Shown here piece after piece: positions 10,433-19,074 of a DNA stretch of 64,000 nucleotides (the first letter of the stretch is position 1; each line of letters starts with the position of its first letter). The DNA is taken from assembly GCA_035623075.1 (NCBI GenBank), contig DASPUC010000049.1, forward strand, positions 62,001-126,000. The letters are read 5' to 3'. The position numbers and the translations under genes are program-made. The stretch is from Nitrospiraceae bacterium (GTDB lineage Bacteria; Nitrospirota; Nitrospiria; Nitrospirales; Nitrospiraceae). The notes under the pieces are model-generated. The model worked only from the letters and a program-made list of their open reading frames with translations. It had not been told where the DNA came from and made no database searches.

Positions 10433-11916
10433 CCTTCTCCGGCGCCGACCTCCTGGCCATCCTGCCCGAACTGATCATTATCACGGCCGCCTGTCTCGTC
10501 CTGGCCTTTGATCCCGTCACACCATCTCCGCGCAAGGACCTGCTGGCATGGCTCAGTCTCGGCGCCCTCGCGCTCTGCATCGGGCTTACGGGAGGGCAGA
10601 TCAGTGTTTTGAATGTACGCGTCACAGCGTTCAGCGACCTGATCGTCATCGATGCCTACGCCAGGTTCTGGAAACTGCTCCTCTATGTCGTGAGCGGACT
10701 GACGATCCTGATGTCGATGCCCTACTTGAAAGCCGAGCGGTTGAACCTGGGTGAATACTACGGATTCATCCTGCTTGCCCTCTCGGGCATGATGGTCATG
10801 GTGTCCGCTACCGACTTGCTAACGATCTATCTCGGCACCGAGCTGATGTCGTTGTCTCTCTATGTGATGGCAGGACTCAAGCGGTCGGAACCTCGATCAC
10901 TGGAAGCCTCGGCGAAATATTTTGTTTTGGGAGCTTTTTCATCCGGGATCCTCTTATACGGGATTTCTTTGCTCTTCGGGGTCTCCGGCAGCACGAAGTT
11001 GGCTGACATCGCGGTAGCAGTGGGCGCGAGAGGACTCGGCGACCCGATCTTGTTGATGGCCACGATTCTGTTGACGGTTGGATTCGGGTTTAAACTTGCC
11101 GTGGTTCCGTTTCACATGTGGACGCCGGACGTCTATCAGGGCGCACCAACGTGCGTCACGGCTTTCATGGCCGTCGCCTCCAAAGCCGCCAGTTTCGCGG
11201 CCTTCCTGCGCGTTTTCGTGGAAGGGTTGGGCGGACTGAAGGTCAACTGGTCGATGTTGTGTATGCTGCTCTGTGTGGTCACCCTCGTCCTGGGCAACGT
11301 CGTCGCCATTATCCAAACCAACATCAAGCGCATGCTGGCCTATTCCAGCATTGCGCACGCTGGCTATGCCCTGCTCGGGGTCGTCGCAGCCGGCCGAGGG
11401 GTCGGCGAATCGGGTAGCGCGACCGGCCTCGCGAGTGTCATGTTGTATCTCGTTCTCTATGCGTTCATGACCCTTGGCGCGTTCACCGTGATCAGTATGC
11501 TCCGCAAGGGCGGACTTGAAGGGGAAGAGATCGACGACTTTACAGGACTCGCCAAGCGCCAGCCGCTGGCGGCATTTCTGATGCTGGTCTTCATGGCTTC
11601 GTTGGCCGGTATCCCTCCGACGGCCGGGTTCATCGGTAAGTTCTACGTTTTCATGGCGGCAGTTGAAGCGGGCATGACCTGGCTCGCGGTCGTCGCCCTC
11701 GTCTTCGCAGCAATATCGGCCTACTACTACATGCGCGTGGTCATGGTGATGTATATGCGCGATCCGGACGTGTCGACTCTCGAATCCCCACAGCTCATCA
11801 CCTCGCCCGCGCTCTCGGTCGTGCTGGTCTGCGCCGTCGCCGGCGTGATCGTGTTCGGGGTCTTTCCCAATCCCTTAGTCAGCCTCGCTCTGCAGTCGGT
11901 GCTCTTCCTCAAATAA
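10429..11916 (+). CDS. nuoN: NADH-quinone oxidoreductase subunit N
   Basis: Third antiporter-like pumping subunit, 495 aa with about 14 helices. Family signatures: the channel Lys in VGFGFKLAVVPFHMWTPDVY, then VTAFMAVASKAASF and KRMLAYSSIAHAGYALLG. The reading frame stays open upstream into nuoM, but ATG 10429 is chosen. It gives the normal length, starts directly at the first helix (MTFSGADLLAILPELI) and overlaps the nuoM stop by 4 nt. It is the last gene of the block; the next gene lies 52 nt away and is unrelated. No hairpin with a T-run is evident after it. Confidence 0.96.
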   Translation: MTFSGADLLAILPELIIITAACLVLAFDPVTPSPRKDLLAWLSLGALALCIGLTGGQISVLNVRVTAFSDLIVIDAYARFWKLLLYVVSGLTILMSMPYLKAERLNLGEYYGFILLALSGMMVMVSATDLLTIYLGTELMSLSLYVMAGLKRSEPRSLEASAKYFVLGAFSSGILLYGISLLFGVSGSTKLADIAVAVGARGLGDPILLMATILLTVGFGFKLAVVPFHMWTPDVYQGAPTCVTAFMAVASKAASFAAFLRVFVEGLGGLKVNWSMLCMLLCVVTLVLGNVVAIIQTNIKRMLAYSSIAHAGYALLGVVAAGRGVGESGSATGLASVMLYLVLYAFMTLGAFTVISMLRKGGLEGEEIDDFTGLAKRQPLAAFLMLVFMASLAGIPPTAGFIGKFYVFMAAVEAGMTWLAVVALVFAAISAYYYMRVVMVMYMRDPDVSTLESPQLITSPALSVVLVCAVAGVIVFGVFPNPLVSLALQSVLFLK

Positions 11917-11968
11917 GGTTTCTCATCTCTTCCGAATCCGTGCACGAACTCTTGACTCGTGCTACGCT

Positions 11969-12844
11969 GTGCCCGTGCAACCCTTGCGGTTTCTCATCGA
12001 CCTCGGAAAATCATTTCTCCATAACGGGTGTGCAAGTCTGGCGGCATCGCTGGCCTTTTTTTCCCTGCTCTCGCTCTTCCCGCTTGTGTTCCTGTTATTG
12101 TACGGGCTGAGTTTTGTCGTGAGTCAGGAGGTCATCAGCGAACAGGTCTTGCTCAGCTTCCTCAAGGGATTCCTTCCGTCCCTGGGAGAACATGTGGCAG
12201 AAGAGCTCCATCGAGTCGGCTCCTTAGAAACCGTCCGTTGGGCTGTCTTCCTTGCATTTGCGTGGTTCGGCGCACTGGTGTTTTATGAAATCGACTACGC
12301 CTTGAACGTCGTCTTCGAAAGCACCTGGCGTCGGCACCCTCTCATCTCCACGATGATTGCGGTAGCCTCGCTGGGCGCCATGGGTCTGTTGCTGATCGTA
12401 TCGTATGTGGCCACTCAAACCGTGAATTTTCTGATCTCCTATGCCCCTCAATTGTGGGGGCTGGACCTGATCGCGCTCGCAGCCCACAACTTTTTCCTCA
12501 CCTATACCTTGCCCTTCGGCCTCGCCTTTGTGGCGGTGACGGTGTTGTATCGCTTCGTCCCGCGGCGTCGACCGCAATGGCGTGAAGCCATGATCGGCGC
12601 CCTCACATTCAGCCTGCTGTGGGTCTCCGCCAAGCTGCTGTTCGTGACTTATGGCACCTACGCTACGATCTACACCCATCTGTACGGATCGCTCTTCGAG
12701 GTGATTCTCTTGCTCCTATGGGTATATTACTCCTCAGCTCTGTTGCTGATAGGGGCCGGAGTGGCTCACTCTCTCCAGCAACGTGCCCTTGCGGTTTCGG
12801 CTGCGGCTGAAAAATCTTCTCACCCGGACCCCGCTGTGCTCTAG
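11969..12844 (+). CDS. YihY/BrkB family inner-membrane protein
   Basis: Membrane protein of 291 aa with about six helices, in the family once named ribonuclease BN. That nuclease assignment is known to be wrong for the family, and the true function is undefined. Visible hallmarks: HNGCASLAASLAFFSLLSLFP near the N-terminus and LYGSLFEVILLLLWVYYSS near the C-terminus. The start is one of two in-frame GTG codons (11969 or 11975). A TGCTACGCT extended -10-like sequence ends just before 11969, so the transcript may have little or no leader. No functional link to complex I. Confidence 0.85.
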   Translation: MPVQPLRFLIDLGKSFLHNGCASLAASLAFFSLLSLFPLVFLLLYGLSFVVSQEVISEQVLLSFLKGFLPSLGEHVAEELHRVGSLETVRWAVFLAFAWFGALVFYEIDYALNVVFESTWRRHPLISTMIAVASLGAMGLLLIVSYVATQTVNFLISYAPQLWGLDLIALAAHNFFLTYTLPFGLAFVAVTVLYRFVPRRRPQWREAMIGALTFSLLWVSAKLLFVTYGTYATIYTHLYGSLFEVILLLLWVYYSSALLLIGAGVAHSLQQRALAVSAAAEKSSHPDPAVL

Positions 12845-12955
12845 CATCTCCCGCCGTGATCGGGTTTTCTTGGCCTGTCAACTTCCGGCCTTTTTCTGGC
12901 AGGGAACTTCCTTCCTGGCTAAAATGGCATCCGGCACGAAGGGAGCTGCTTCTTC

Positions 12956-14311
12956 ATGGACGATCTCGGCAAGGATATGCTCATGCTCGGCGGAACTCTG
13001 GCAGGGTTCGTCGCGGCACTGCTCTCCGTCATGGAGAAATTGATCAACATAAAGGATCACATCAGACCAGGCAAAGAACGGAAGTCACCGGCACCGTCTG
13101 AACGCCCCACGAGCGAACCCTCCCCAAGCATCGATTTCTTTTCTTCGAAGCCGCTACGGGGAACGTCGTATCTGCTGCTGTATGAAACTGGTGTAATCGT
13201 CGCTGCTGGACTGTTGTTGAACTATGTCGGGCTCACGCTGAGCCGCCATCTGGAGAGTATTCTGTTCCTGGACATGACAGGAACGGCGCTGGTCGCATTC
13301 CTCTTGGGCCCCTGGTGGGGCGCCATCACAGCGTTACTCTCAAATTCCGTCGTGAACTGGCTGCTCTACCCGGAAACTGGTGCCGACGTCGTTATTTTTC
13401 CTTGGTCGCTGGTCAGCATGACCGGTGCCTTTTACTGGGGCTGGATGGCTCGGCAAACGGGGTTTCAGAAGTATCTCAAGACCGGTCGCAGTTCCGCCTG
13501 GTCCCACGCCTGGTTCCTGTACGTGTTCGGCGTTGGAGGGGCCCTGGTGATGAGTCTCCCAGGAACCTTCGTTCAGGCGGCCTTGCACGAACGTGCGACG
13601 TTTGCGTTGAACCCCGACGTGGCGGAAAGCCTGAGCTTCCGCGTCCTCCAATGGGAGCAGGCGATCCGAGGGTACCTTGAAACCCAGTTCGGCCTGGCAC
13701 ATGGAGAGAGTCTGAGCTGGTGGGTCGTCAACTGGTTTCAGACGTGGGTCCGGTACATTCCGGACAAAACCATGAGCGCCGCGATCGCGCTCGTTGTCCT
13801 CAAGTACGGCTATCCCCTCTTCGAGCGAGAACTGATCCATGGCGGACCCGAACGTGAACGGCCGAAGGACGAACGGATCCTGCCGCTGGTGTTGGGCCTC
13901 ATTTTCGCTCCCTCATTCGCGGTGCTGATCAGCAGCGAAACCTACGGAGAATCGGCGTGGTGGCCGCTGTGGTCCGCCCCCTGGCTCCTCATGCTATTGG
14001 GCTATGTCAAGCTACGGTACTGGGGGCCGACGAACGCGAGTCTGCAGGAAGCACGCCTCCAACGTGCCGAACGGTACGCACGGGCGCTGAAACCGATCGG
14101 CAAGGAAGCGTCGTATGAATTCTGCCGCCGACTGACGTTTGTTACGTTGATCGCCAGTCTCCTGTTTGCGCTCTGTCTGCCCATCCTCCTCATGGATTTC
14201 TATCGGGTCACGTTCAAGTTCTTCTGCGTCGTATACGGCTTTCTCCTCGTCGTCCACCTGATCCGCGTGGCCATCGCTCAGAACATCTCCATCGCACGAG
14301 CCGACGGATAA
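12956..14311 (+). CDS. Multi-pass membrane protein resembling ECF transporter S components
   Basis: Unrecognised by name; 451 aa. There is one N-terminal hydrophobic segment (residues 8-28), then a charged Ser/Pro-rich linker (40-65). A membrane domain of about six helices includes FLDMTGTALVAFLLGPWWGA, SNSVVNWLLYP and WSLVSMTGAFYWGWMARQTG. Two or three further helices near the C-terminus are split by a basic loop (370-395). The segment with a Gly-Pro-Trp-Trp-Gly turn and a following Asn is reminiscent of S components of energy-coupling factor vitamin transporters. No EcfA or EcfT gene is nearby, so transport is inference only. It is followed by an unrelated deacetylase. Confidence 0.5.
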   Translation: MDDLGKDMLMLGGTLAGFVAALLSVMEKLINIKDHIRPGKERKSPAPSERPTSEPSPSIDFFSSKPLRGTSYLLLYETGVIVAAGLLLNYVGLTLSRHLESILFLDMTGTALVAFLLGPWWGAITALLSNSVVNWLLYPETGADVVIFPWSLVSMTGAFYWGWMARQTGFQKYLKTGRSSAWSHAWFLYVFGVGGALVMSLPGTFVQAALHERATFALNPDVAESLSFRVLQWEQAIRGYLETQFGLAHGESLSWWVVNWFQTWVRYIPDKTMSAAIALVVLKYGYPLFERELIHGGPERERPKDERILPLVLGLIFAPSFAVLISSETYGESAWWPLWSAPWLLMLLGYVKLRYWGPTNASLQEARLQRAERYARALKPIGKEASYEFCRRLTFVTLIASLLFALCLPILLMDFYRVTFKFFCVVYGFLLVVHLIRVAIAQNISIARADG

Positions 14312-14390
14312 TTACCGACTCACGGATTCCTCCGTCGCATCGCGCACGTCGACTCGGCGGCATCCGGCTGGTTCGGGTATACTAACAGCC

Positions 14391-15098
14391 ATGCGTCTGG
14401 CTCGTGTGCGTCGGCTATGCACGATCGTCCTGGCTTTAACGCTGATCCTTATCGTGCCGGCGGAAAGTCAGGTGATCAAGTCTGGTCCGCCGGCCTGTCC
14501 CGGCGTGGCGCTCACCTTCGACCTCTGCCCGGTTCGCGGCGGGACCGGCTACGATCAGGCGCTCATTGACTATTTGATCGAGCGAAAAATCCCCGCCACC
14601 TTCTTTCTGTCCGGTAAATGGATCACCAAGCATGATGATCAAGTACGGGCGCTTCTCCGGATTCCCTTCTTTGAAGTGGGCACTCACGGTGAGGTTCACG
14701 CCCATTTACCGATGCATCCGGCCGAGGAGCAAAAACAGGAAATCCTCGGACCGGTCCGGCTGCTCAAAACCAAGTACGGCCATGATGCGACCTTGTTTCG
14801 TCCCCCCTACGGCGAGTTCAATGACGAGACAGTTGACGTCGTCCATGGGCTCGGTCTTCAGTTCATTTTGTGGAATGCGGTGTCCGGTGACCCGGATCCA
14901 ACACTCTCTGCCGCACAGATCGATGATCGGCTGAAGCGGTTTGTCCGTAAAGGTAGCGTGGTCGTCATGCATGCCAACGGAAGGGGCATCCACACACGCG
15001 AGGCTGTGGAGTATCTTGATCAACAGCTCCTGCCGCAACGTGGCTTGATTCCAATGACCGTCAGCGATCTCTTGAACTGTAAGCAGACGACGCCATGA
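14391..15098 (+). CDS. Secreted polysaccharide deacetylase (NodB homology)
   Basis: Predicted carbohydrate esterase family 4 enzyme removing N- or O-acetyl groups from polysaccharide, 235 aa. An N-terminal signal segment (about residues 1-27) precedes ACPGVALTFDLCP, the variant of the usual TFDDGP motif. The metal-binding THGEVHAH follows, then RPPYGEFN and the late VVMHANGRG histidine motif. The second Asp of the first motif is Leu, but the first Asp and both His are kept. The next gene (GNAT) overlaps by 4 nt. A TATACT box at 14378-14383 sits 7 nt before the ATG, which would give a leaderless transcript; no good -35 is seen. Confidence 0.88.
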   Translation: MRLARVRRLCTIVLALTLILIVPAESQVIKSGPPACPGVALTFDLCPVRGGTGYDQALIDYLIERKIPATFFLSGKWITKHDDQVRALLRIPFFEVGTHGEVHAHLPMHPAEEQKQEILGPVRLLKTKYGHDATLFRPPYGEFNDETVDVVHGLGLQFILWNAVSGDPDPTLSAAQIDDRLKRFVRKGSVVVMHANGRGIHTREAVEYLDQQLLPQRGLIPMTVSDLLNCKQTTP

Positions 15099-15577
15099 CC
15101 AATCTCACCATCCGTCAGATGAAGCCCGAAGATTGTCCGGCAGTGATTGCCCTGCTGATCGACTCCGAGCCGTGGAAACGGCTTGGTTATACTGCTGCCG
15201 ATTGGGATCAGTATTTTGCGGCGATCCCCCGGGGACGCGACAGCTACGTGGCCGATCTTGACGGGACGGTGGCGGGCATCGCGGTCGTCCGACAGAAATT
15301 CCTGTTGGGCGACTACCTGGAGCTTTTCGGAGTGGCCGACTGGGCGAGAGGTAAAGGGGTCGGGGGACATCTGCTCGGAGAGATCGAGTCGATGGTCTTC
15401 GCCAGAGCCAAGAACCTCTTTATCTGCGTGTCAGATTTCAATGAACCGGCTCGGCGGTTCTATCAGAAACACGGATATCAGGAGATCGGCTCAATACCGA
15501 ACCTTTTAATCCATGGTGCGGCGGAGGTGCTCATCAGAAAAACGACAGGACCAGGAATGAAAGACAGAGGAAGGTAG
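15095..15577 (+). CDS. GNAT family N-acetyltransferase
   Basis: Acetyl-CoA-dependent acetyltransferase of 160 aa; substrate unknown. The GNAT core is visible: ELFGVADWARGKGVGGHLLG (motif A acetyl-CoA pyrophosphate loop, R-G-K-G-V-G) near residues 79-98. FNEPARRFYQKHGYQEIG near 118-135 is motif B. It overlaps the deacetylase by 4 nt and is followed after 2 nt by a VOC protein, so the three are probably co-transcribed. Confidence 0.88.
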   Translation: MTNLTIRQMKPEDCPAVIALLIDSEPWKRLGYTAADWDQYFAAIPRGRDSYVADLDGTVAGIAVVRQKFLLGDYLELFGVADWARGKGVGGHLLGEIESMVFARAKNLFICVSDFNEPARRFYQKHGYQEIGSIPNLLIHGAAEVLIRKTTGPGMKDRGR

Positions 15578-15579
15578 TC

Positions 15580-15978
15580 ATGCGTGTCAAGAAGCTCCTC
15601 CACACTAGAATGCGCGTCAGCGATATGGATCAGACGATTCGTTTCTACACCACGGTGCTCGGCCTCGAAGTACTCGAGCAGAAGGTATCACCGCGGGGCT
15701 CACATCTGGCATTCCTCAAAGTGCCCAACAGCGACGAGCTCATCGAGCTCTGCAGCTTTCCAGCCAGCGGGCCGGTCAAAGTCCAGGAGGACCTCGTTCA
15801 TTTGGCGTTCCAGGTCGACAACCTCGACGAGACCATCAGGCAGCTCGAGGGGAAAGGGATCAGGATTACCGACGGTCCCACGAAGACCTCATCCGGCAAT
15901 CGCTTCATTTTTATCGACGCTCCGGACGGCTACGAAGTCGAGCTCATCGAACGGCCGCCGGGTGTGAAGATTGTCTGA
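15580..15978 (+). CDS. VOC (glyoxalase/bleomycin-resistance) family protein
   Basis: Single vicinal-oxygen-chelate unit pair of 132 aa. The fold is readable from RMRVSDMDQTIRFYTTVLGL (first beta-alpha-beta) and LVHLAFQVDNLDETI (second). Candidate metal ligands are His8, a Glu near 52 (ELIELCSF), His86 (LVHLAF) and the Glu in GYEVELIE. This set resembles lactoylglutathione lyase (GloA), so glyoxalase I activity is possible but unproven. It is tightly coupled to the upstream GNAT gene. Confidence 0.85.
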   Translation: MRVKKLLHTRMRVSDMDQTIRFYTTVLGLEVLEQKVSPRGSHLAFLKVPNSDELIELCSFPASGPVKVQEDLVHLAFQVDNLDETIRQLEGKGIRITDGPTKTSSGNRFIFIDAPDGYEVELIERPPGVKIV

Positions 15979-16068
15979 CGAGCCTCCTTCACAGCCCTTT
16001 TCCCGCTCCTCCTCTTCATGATACCTTCCACCGCCTGTGTGAGCATCGGTCATGGGAAGGGGCGACAC

Positions 16069-16938
16069 ATGAAAAACGGATTTTTCCGGGGCCACGGCCT
16101 TGGCAACGACTATCTCGTAGTCGACCCGAGAGCGCTCACGTTTAAGCTCACGCCAAAGAACGTTCTGCTCCTCTGCAATCGCAATTGGGGCCTCGGGAGC
16201 GACGGTATTCTGGCGCTGGTCCCGAGCAAGAAGGCCAACTTTGGGTTGCGCATCTTCAACCCCGACGGCAGTGAAGCGGAAAAATCGGGGAATGGTCTCC
16301 GGATCTTCGCTCGATATCTTCATGCAACCGGCAAGACGAAGAAGAAGCGCTTCACCGTGGAGACAAAGGGTGGCCTCGTCACGATCGGTCTCCACGTGGA
16401 CCGTCATGGAGACGCCAGCGCCGCGACAGTCGAAATGGGACATGCAACGTTTGAACCGAGCGCCCTCCCCTGCACACTCGCGGTCGAGGAACTCCTCCGA
16501 CAACCGATCCAAGCGGCTGGGCGTTCGCTCCAGTTCACCGGCGTCAGCGTCGGCAACCCCCATTGCGTCATTTTCAAAGAGGCCGGAGAGTCGTGGTCGC
16601 GCGAAGACCTCTTGTCGCTCGGGCCCGCATTGGAGCATCACGCGATCTTCCCGAAACGAACGAATGTTCAACTGGCGGTGCCGACCGGACCGAAAGAAAT
16701 CTTCATCCTGATCTGGGAACGGGGAGCCGGTGAGACGCAAGCCTCCGGGTCCTCTTCTTGCGCAGCCGCCAGCGCCGCCGTGCGGCTGGGCTTGGTCCAA
16801 AGCCCCGTCACGGTGAGGATGCCCGGCGGCGCGTTGAATATTGAAGTGAACGCCGACTTCAGTCTCACCATGAAGGGTCCGGTGGCGGAGGTGGCCCGCG
16901 GAACCCTGAGTCCCTCATTCGTGCGGACGCTGCGCTGA
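16069..16938 (+). CDS. Diaminopimelate epimerase-like protein with both catalytic Cys replaced by Ser
   Basis: The protein (289 aa from ATG 16069) has the full DapF fold and signatures: FRGHGLGNDYLVVD at the start, NPDGSEAEKSGNGLR and ERGAGETQASG. In DapF the two catalytic cysteines lie in CGNG and in ETxACGTG. Here both are Ser: Ser73 in KSGNG and Ser226 in TQASG. A nearby Cys231 is not in the catalytic place. Substrate-binding Asn and Glu residues are kept, so the fold is probably intact. It may act on a different substrate, be a non-epimerase, or be a Ser-variant epimerase. ATG 16069 is preferred over 16018 because GGAAGGGG lies just upstream and the family starts there. Annotating it as plain dapF would overstate the evidence. 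Confidence 0.8.
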   Translation: MKNGFFRGHGLGNDYLVVDPRALTFKLTPKNVLLLCNRNWGLGSDGILALVPSKKANFGLRIFNPDGSEAEKSGNGLRIFARYLHATGKTKKKRFTVETKGGLVTIGLHVDRHGDASAATVEMGHATFEPSALPCTLAVEELLRQPIQAAGRSLQFTGVSVGNPHCVIFKEAGESWSREDLLSLGPALEHHAIFPKRTNVQLAVPTGPKEIFILIWERGAGETQASGSSSCAAASAAVRLGLVQSPVTVRMPGGALNIEVNADFSLTMKGPVAEVARGTLSPSFVRTLR

Positions 16939-16942
16939 ATAA

Positions 16943-17064
16943 GCGATCAGCAGTCCGCGGTCAGCTATCAGGCGACAGCGAAGCCAACTTGCCCGCGGAA
17001 TCCCCGGCCTTTAGAATGATCGCAGGATCATTGCGTCTGCTGATGGCTGAAAGCTGACGGCTTC
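16943..17064. repeat. Bipartite inverted heptamer element (GCGATCA / GCTGATG arms) with central hairpin
   Basis: The left arm at 16943-16984 holds GCGATCA, GCAGTCC, GCGGTCA, GCTATCA, GGCGACA and GCGAAGC. The right arm at 17039-17066 holds GCTGATG, GCTGAAA, GCTGACG and GCTTCAT, and runs into the uvrC ATG. The 54-nt centre contains a perfect hairpin, AATGATC-gcag-GATCATT, at 17015-17032. It begins 4 nt after the stop of the DapF-like gene. Confidence 0.85.
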
Positions 17065-18891
17065 ATGGCTACTTCAATCGACCTCCAATCCAAACTCGCT
17101 CACCTACCCGACCAGCCCGGCGTGTACCTCTTCAAGGATGCGGCGGGCGAGATCCTCTACATCGGCAAGGCTGCGTCTCTGGCCGATCGTGTACGGTCCT
17201 ATTTTCTCAAAGGCGCCGACCACTCGCCGAAAACCACTCTCTTGGTGAGCCAGATCGCGGACCTCGAAACCATCGTCACCCGGTCGGAATTGGAAGCGCT
17301 CATCCTGGAAAGCAATCTGATCAAGCGCCATCGACCCAAACTCAACATCGTGCTTCGCGACGATAAACACTACCCCTATCTTCGCCTGCCGATCAAAGAG
17401 GATTTTCCCCGGCTGTCGATCGTCCGTCGCGTCCAGAAGGACGGGGCGCTCTATTACGGCCCCTATACTCCAGCCGGCGCATTACGCGAGACGCTCAAAG
17501 TCATCAAGAAGGTCTTCCCTCTCGCGACTTGCACGATCAAGATCGACGGCACGGCGGAACGGGCCTGCATCGAATTTGAAATCAAGCGCTGCATGGCACC
17601 CTGCACCGGTAATCAATCGAAGGAGGACTACCAGAAGATCGTTGCGCAGGTTCGACAGTTCCTCGAAGGACGCGACCGTGAATTGCTCGACGATCTGACC
17701 GCACAGATGACGGCAGCGGCGGAGCAGGAGGAGTTCGAAGAGGCCGCGCGATTGCGCGACCGGCTCTTCAAGGTCGAACGCACTCTGGAGAAACAACGGG
17801 TGACGCAAACGAACGACACCGACCAGGACGTGGTCGGTGTCGCACGCCAGGGAACAGCCGTCGATCTCCAGTTGCTGTTCGTCCGTGGCGGTCTCTTGAT
17901 CGGTCGCAAAGACTTCTTTTGGCCTCAAGCAGCGGACGCCGGCGATGAAGAGCTCGTCCGATCGGCAATCGAGCAGTTCTACAACATAGACGGACGGCCG
18001 CCCAAGGAACTGTTGCTCCCCGTCGAGCTCAACGATGTGGCGCTGATCGAAGAGTGGCTCTCGGACAAACGGGGAGACAAGGTCCGGCTGGTGGCACCGG
18101 AACGGGGGATGAAACACCAATTGCTCTTGCTTGCGGAGGAGAATGCCGTCGCGTCGGTGGCCGAGCATCTCAGAGACGAGCTGCTCGATCGGCAGGCGGT
18201 GGACGAACTTCAGCGCCTCTTGCGCCTCGATCACCCTCCGGAGCGCATTGAGGGGTTCGACATTTCCAACACGATGGGGAACCAATCCGTCGCATCGATG
18301 GTCGTCTGGGAACGGGGCCAGTTGAAGAAATCGGACTACCGGCGGTTTAAGATCCAGACGGTCGTCGGTGCCAATGACTTTGCCAGCATGCAGGAGGTGG
18401 TGCTACGACGTTATCGAGACACCGAGGACCTCGCTCGACCTGACGTCGTCCTCATCGACGGAGGGCTCGGACAACTGGCAGCTGCCAGGGAGGGGTTGAA
18501 ACAGGCAGGCCAACCGAATATGGCCATCATCGGTCTCGCGAAAGCCCGCGGCGAGAAAGACGAACGGATTTTCCTGCCTGGGCGAAAAAACCCCATCACC
18601 TTGCGGGCGAACTCACCGGCCACTCATCTCGTTCAACGCATCCGAGACGAAGCTCATCGGTTTGCGATTACCTTTCACCGAAGGCTGCGAGGCAAGGCCC
18701 TTCTTGCCTCCCAATTGGATCAAATCATCGGGATCGGAGAAATTCGTCGCACCTCCCTGCTGAAACGGTTCAAGACACTGGAGGGCCTCACGGCCGCGTC
18801 GGACGAAGATCTCCGGGCGACGGGATTGAATTCTCAGACCATTCAGGACCTTCGCGCACAGCTGGGCACCAGGACAGCCACCGGCTCGTAA
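17065..18891 (+). CDS. uvrC: Excinuclease ABC subunit C
   Basis: Dual-incision nuclease of nucleotide excision repair, 608 aa. Domains in order: GIY-YIG endonuclease (GVYLFKDAAGEILYIGKA, residues 19-36), Cys-rich region (RACIEFEIKRCMAPC), UVR motif binding UvrB (about 200-235), the RNase-H-like endonuclease domain (IEGFDISNTMG with the catalytic Asp, and VVLIDGGLGQL), and C-terminal tandem helix-hairpin-helix (about 550-600). The start ATG overlaps the last heptamer of the upstream repeat. uvrA lies elsewhere in this window on the opposite strand. Confidence 0.97.
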   Translation: MATSIDLQSKLAHLPDQPGVYLFKDAAGEILYIGKAASLADRVRSYFLKGADHSPKTTLLVSQIADLETIVTRSELEALILESNLIKRHRPKLNIVLRDDKHYPYLRLPIKEDFPRLSIVRRVQKDGALYYGPYTPAGALRETLKVIKKVFPLATCTIKIDGTAERACIEFEIKRCMAPCTGNQSKEDYQKIVAQVRQFLEGRDRELLDDLTAQMTAAAEQEEFEEAARLRDRLFKVERTLEKQRVTQTNDTDQDVVGVARQGTAVDLQLLFVRGGLLIGRKDFFWPQAADAGDEELVRSAIEQFYNIDGRPPKELLLPVELNDVALIEEWLSDKRGDKVRLVAPERGMKHQLLLLAEENAVASVAEHLRDELLDRQAVDELQRLLRLDHPPERIEGFDISNTMGNQSVASMVVWERGQLKKSDYRRFKIQTVVGANDFASMQEVVLRRYRDTEDLARPDVVLIDGGLGQLAAAREGLKQAGQPNMAIIGLAKARGEKDERIFLPGRKNPITLRANSPATHLVQRIRDEAHRFAITFHRRLRGKALLASQLDQIIGIGEIRRTSLLKRFKTLEGLTAASDEDLRATGLNSQTIQDLRAQLGTRTATGS

Positions 18892-19074
18892 CCTTGCATC
18901 CTCCGTCGAACACTCCGTTCGACCCTACCCAAGATGTTCTTCGCCCTAGCAATTCAGCAGGGAATGGTTCTATCCTATCCGCCGGTTGGCGGTGGTACGT
19001 CACACAGGACCGCTCGCAGCAGTCCGAGCGGGTCACAGAGACAATCGCCTCCGCATCGTCGGGAGGAGGGTGTC

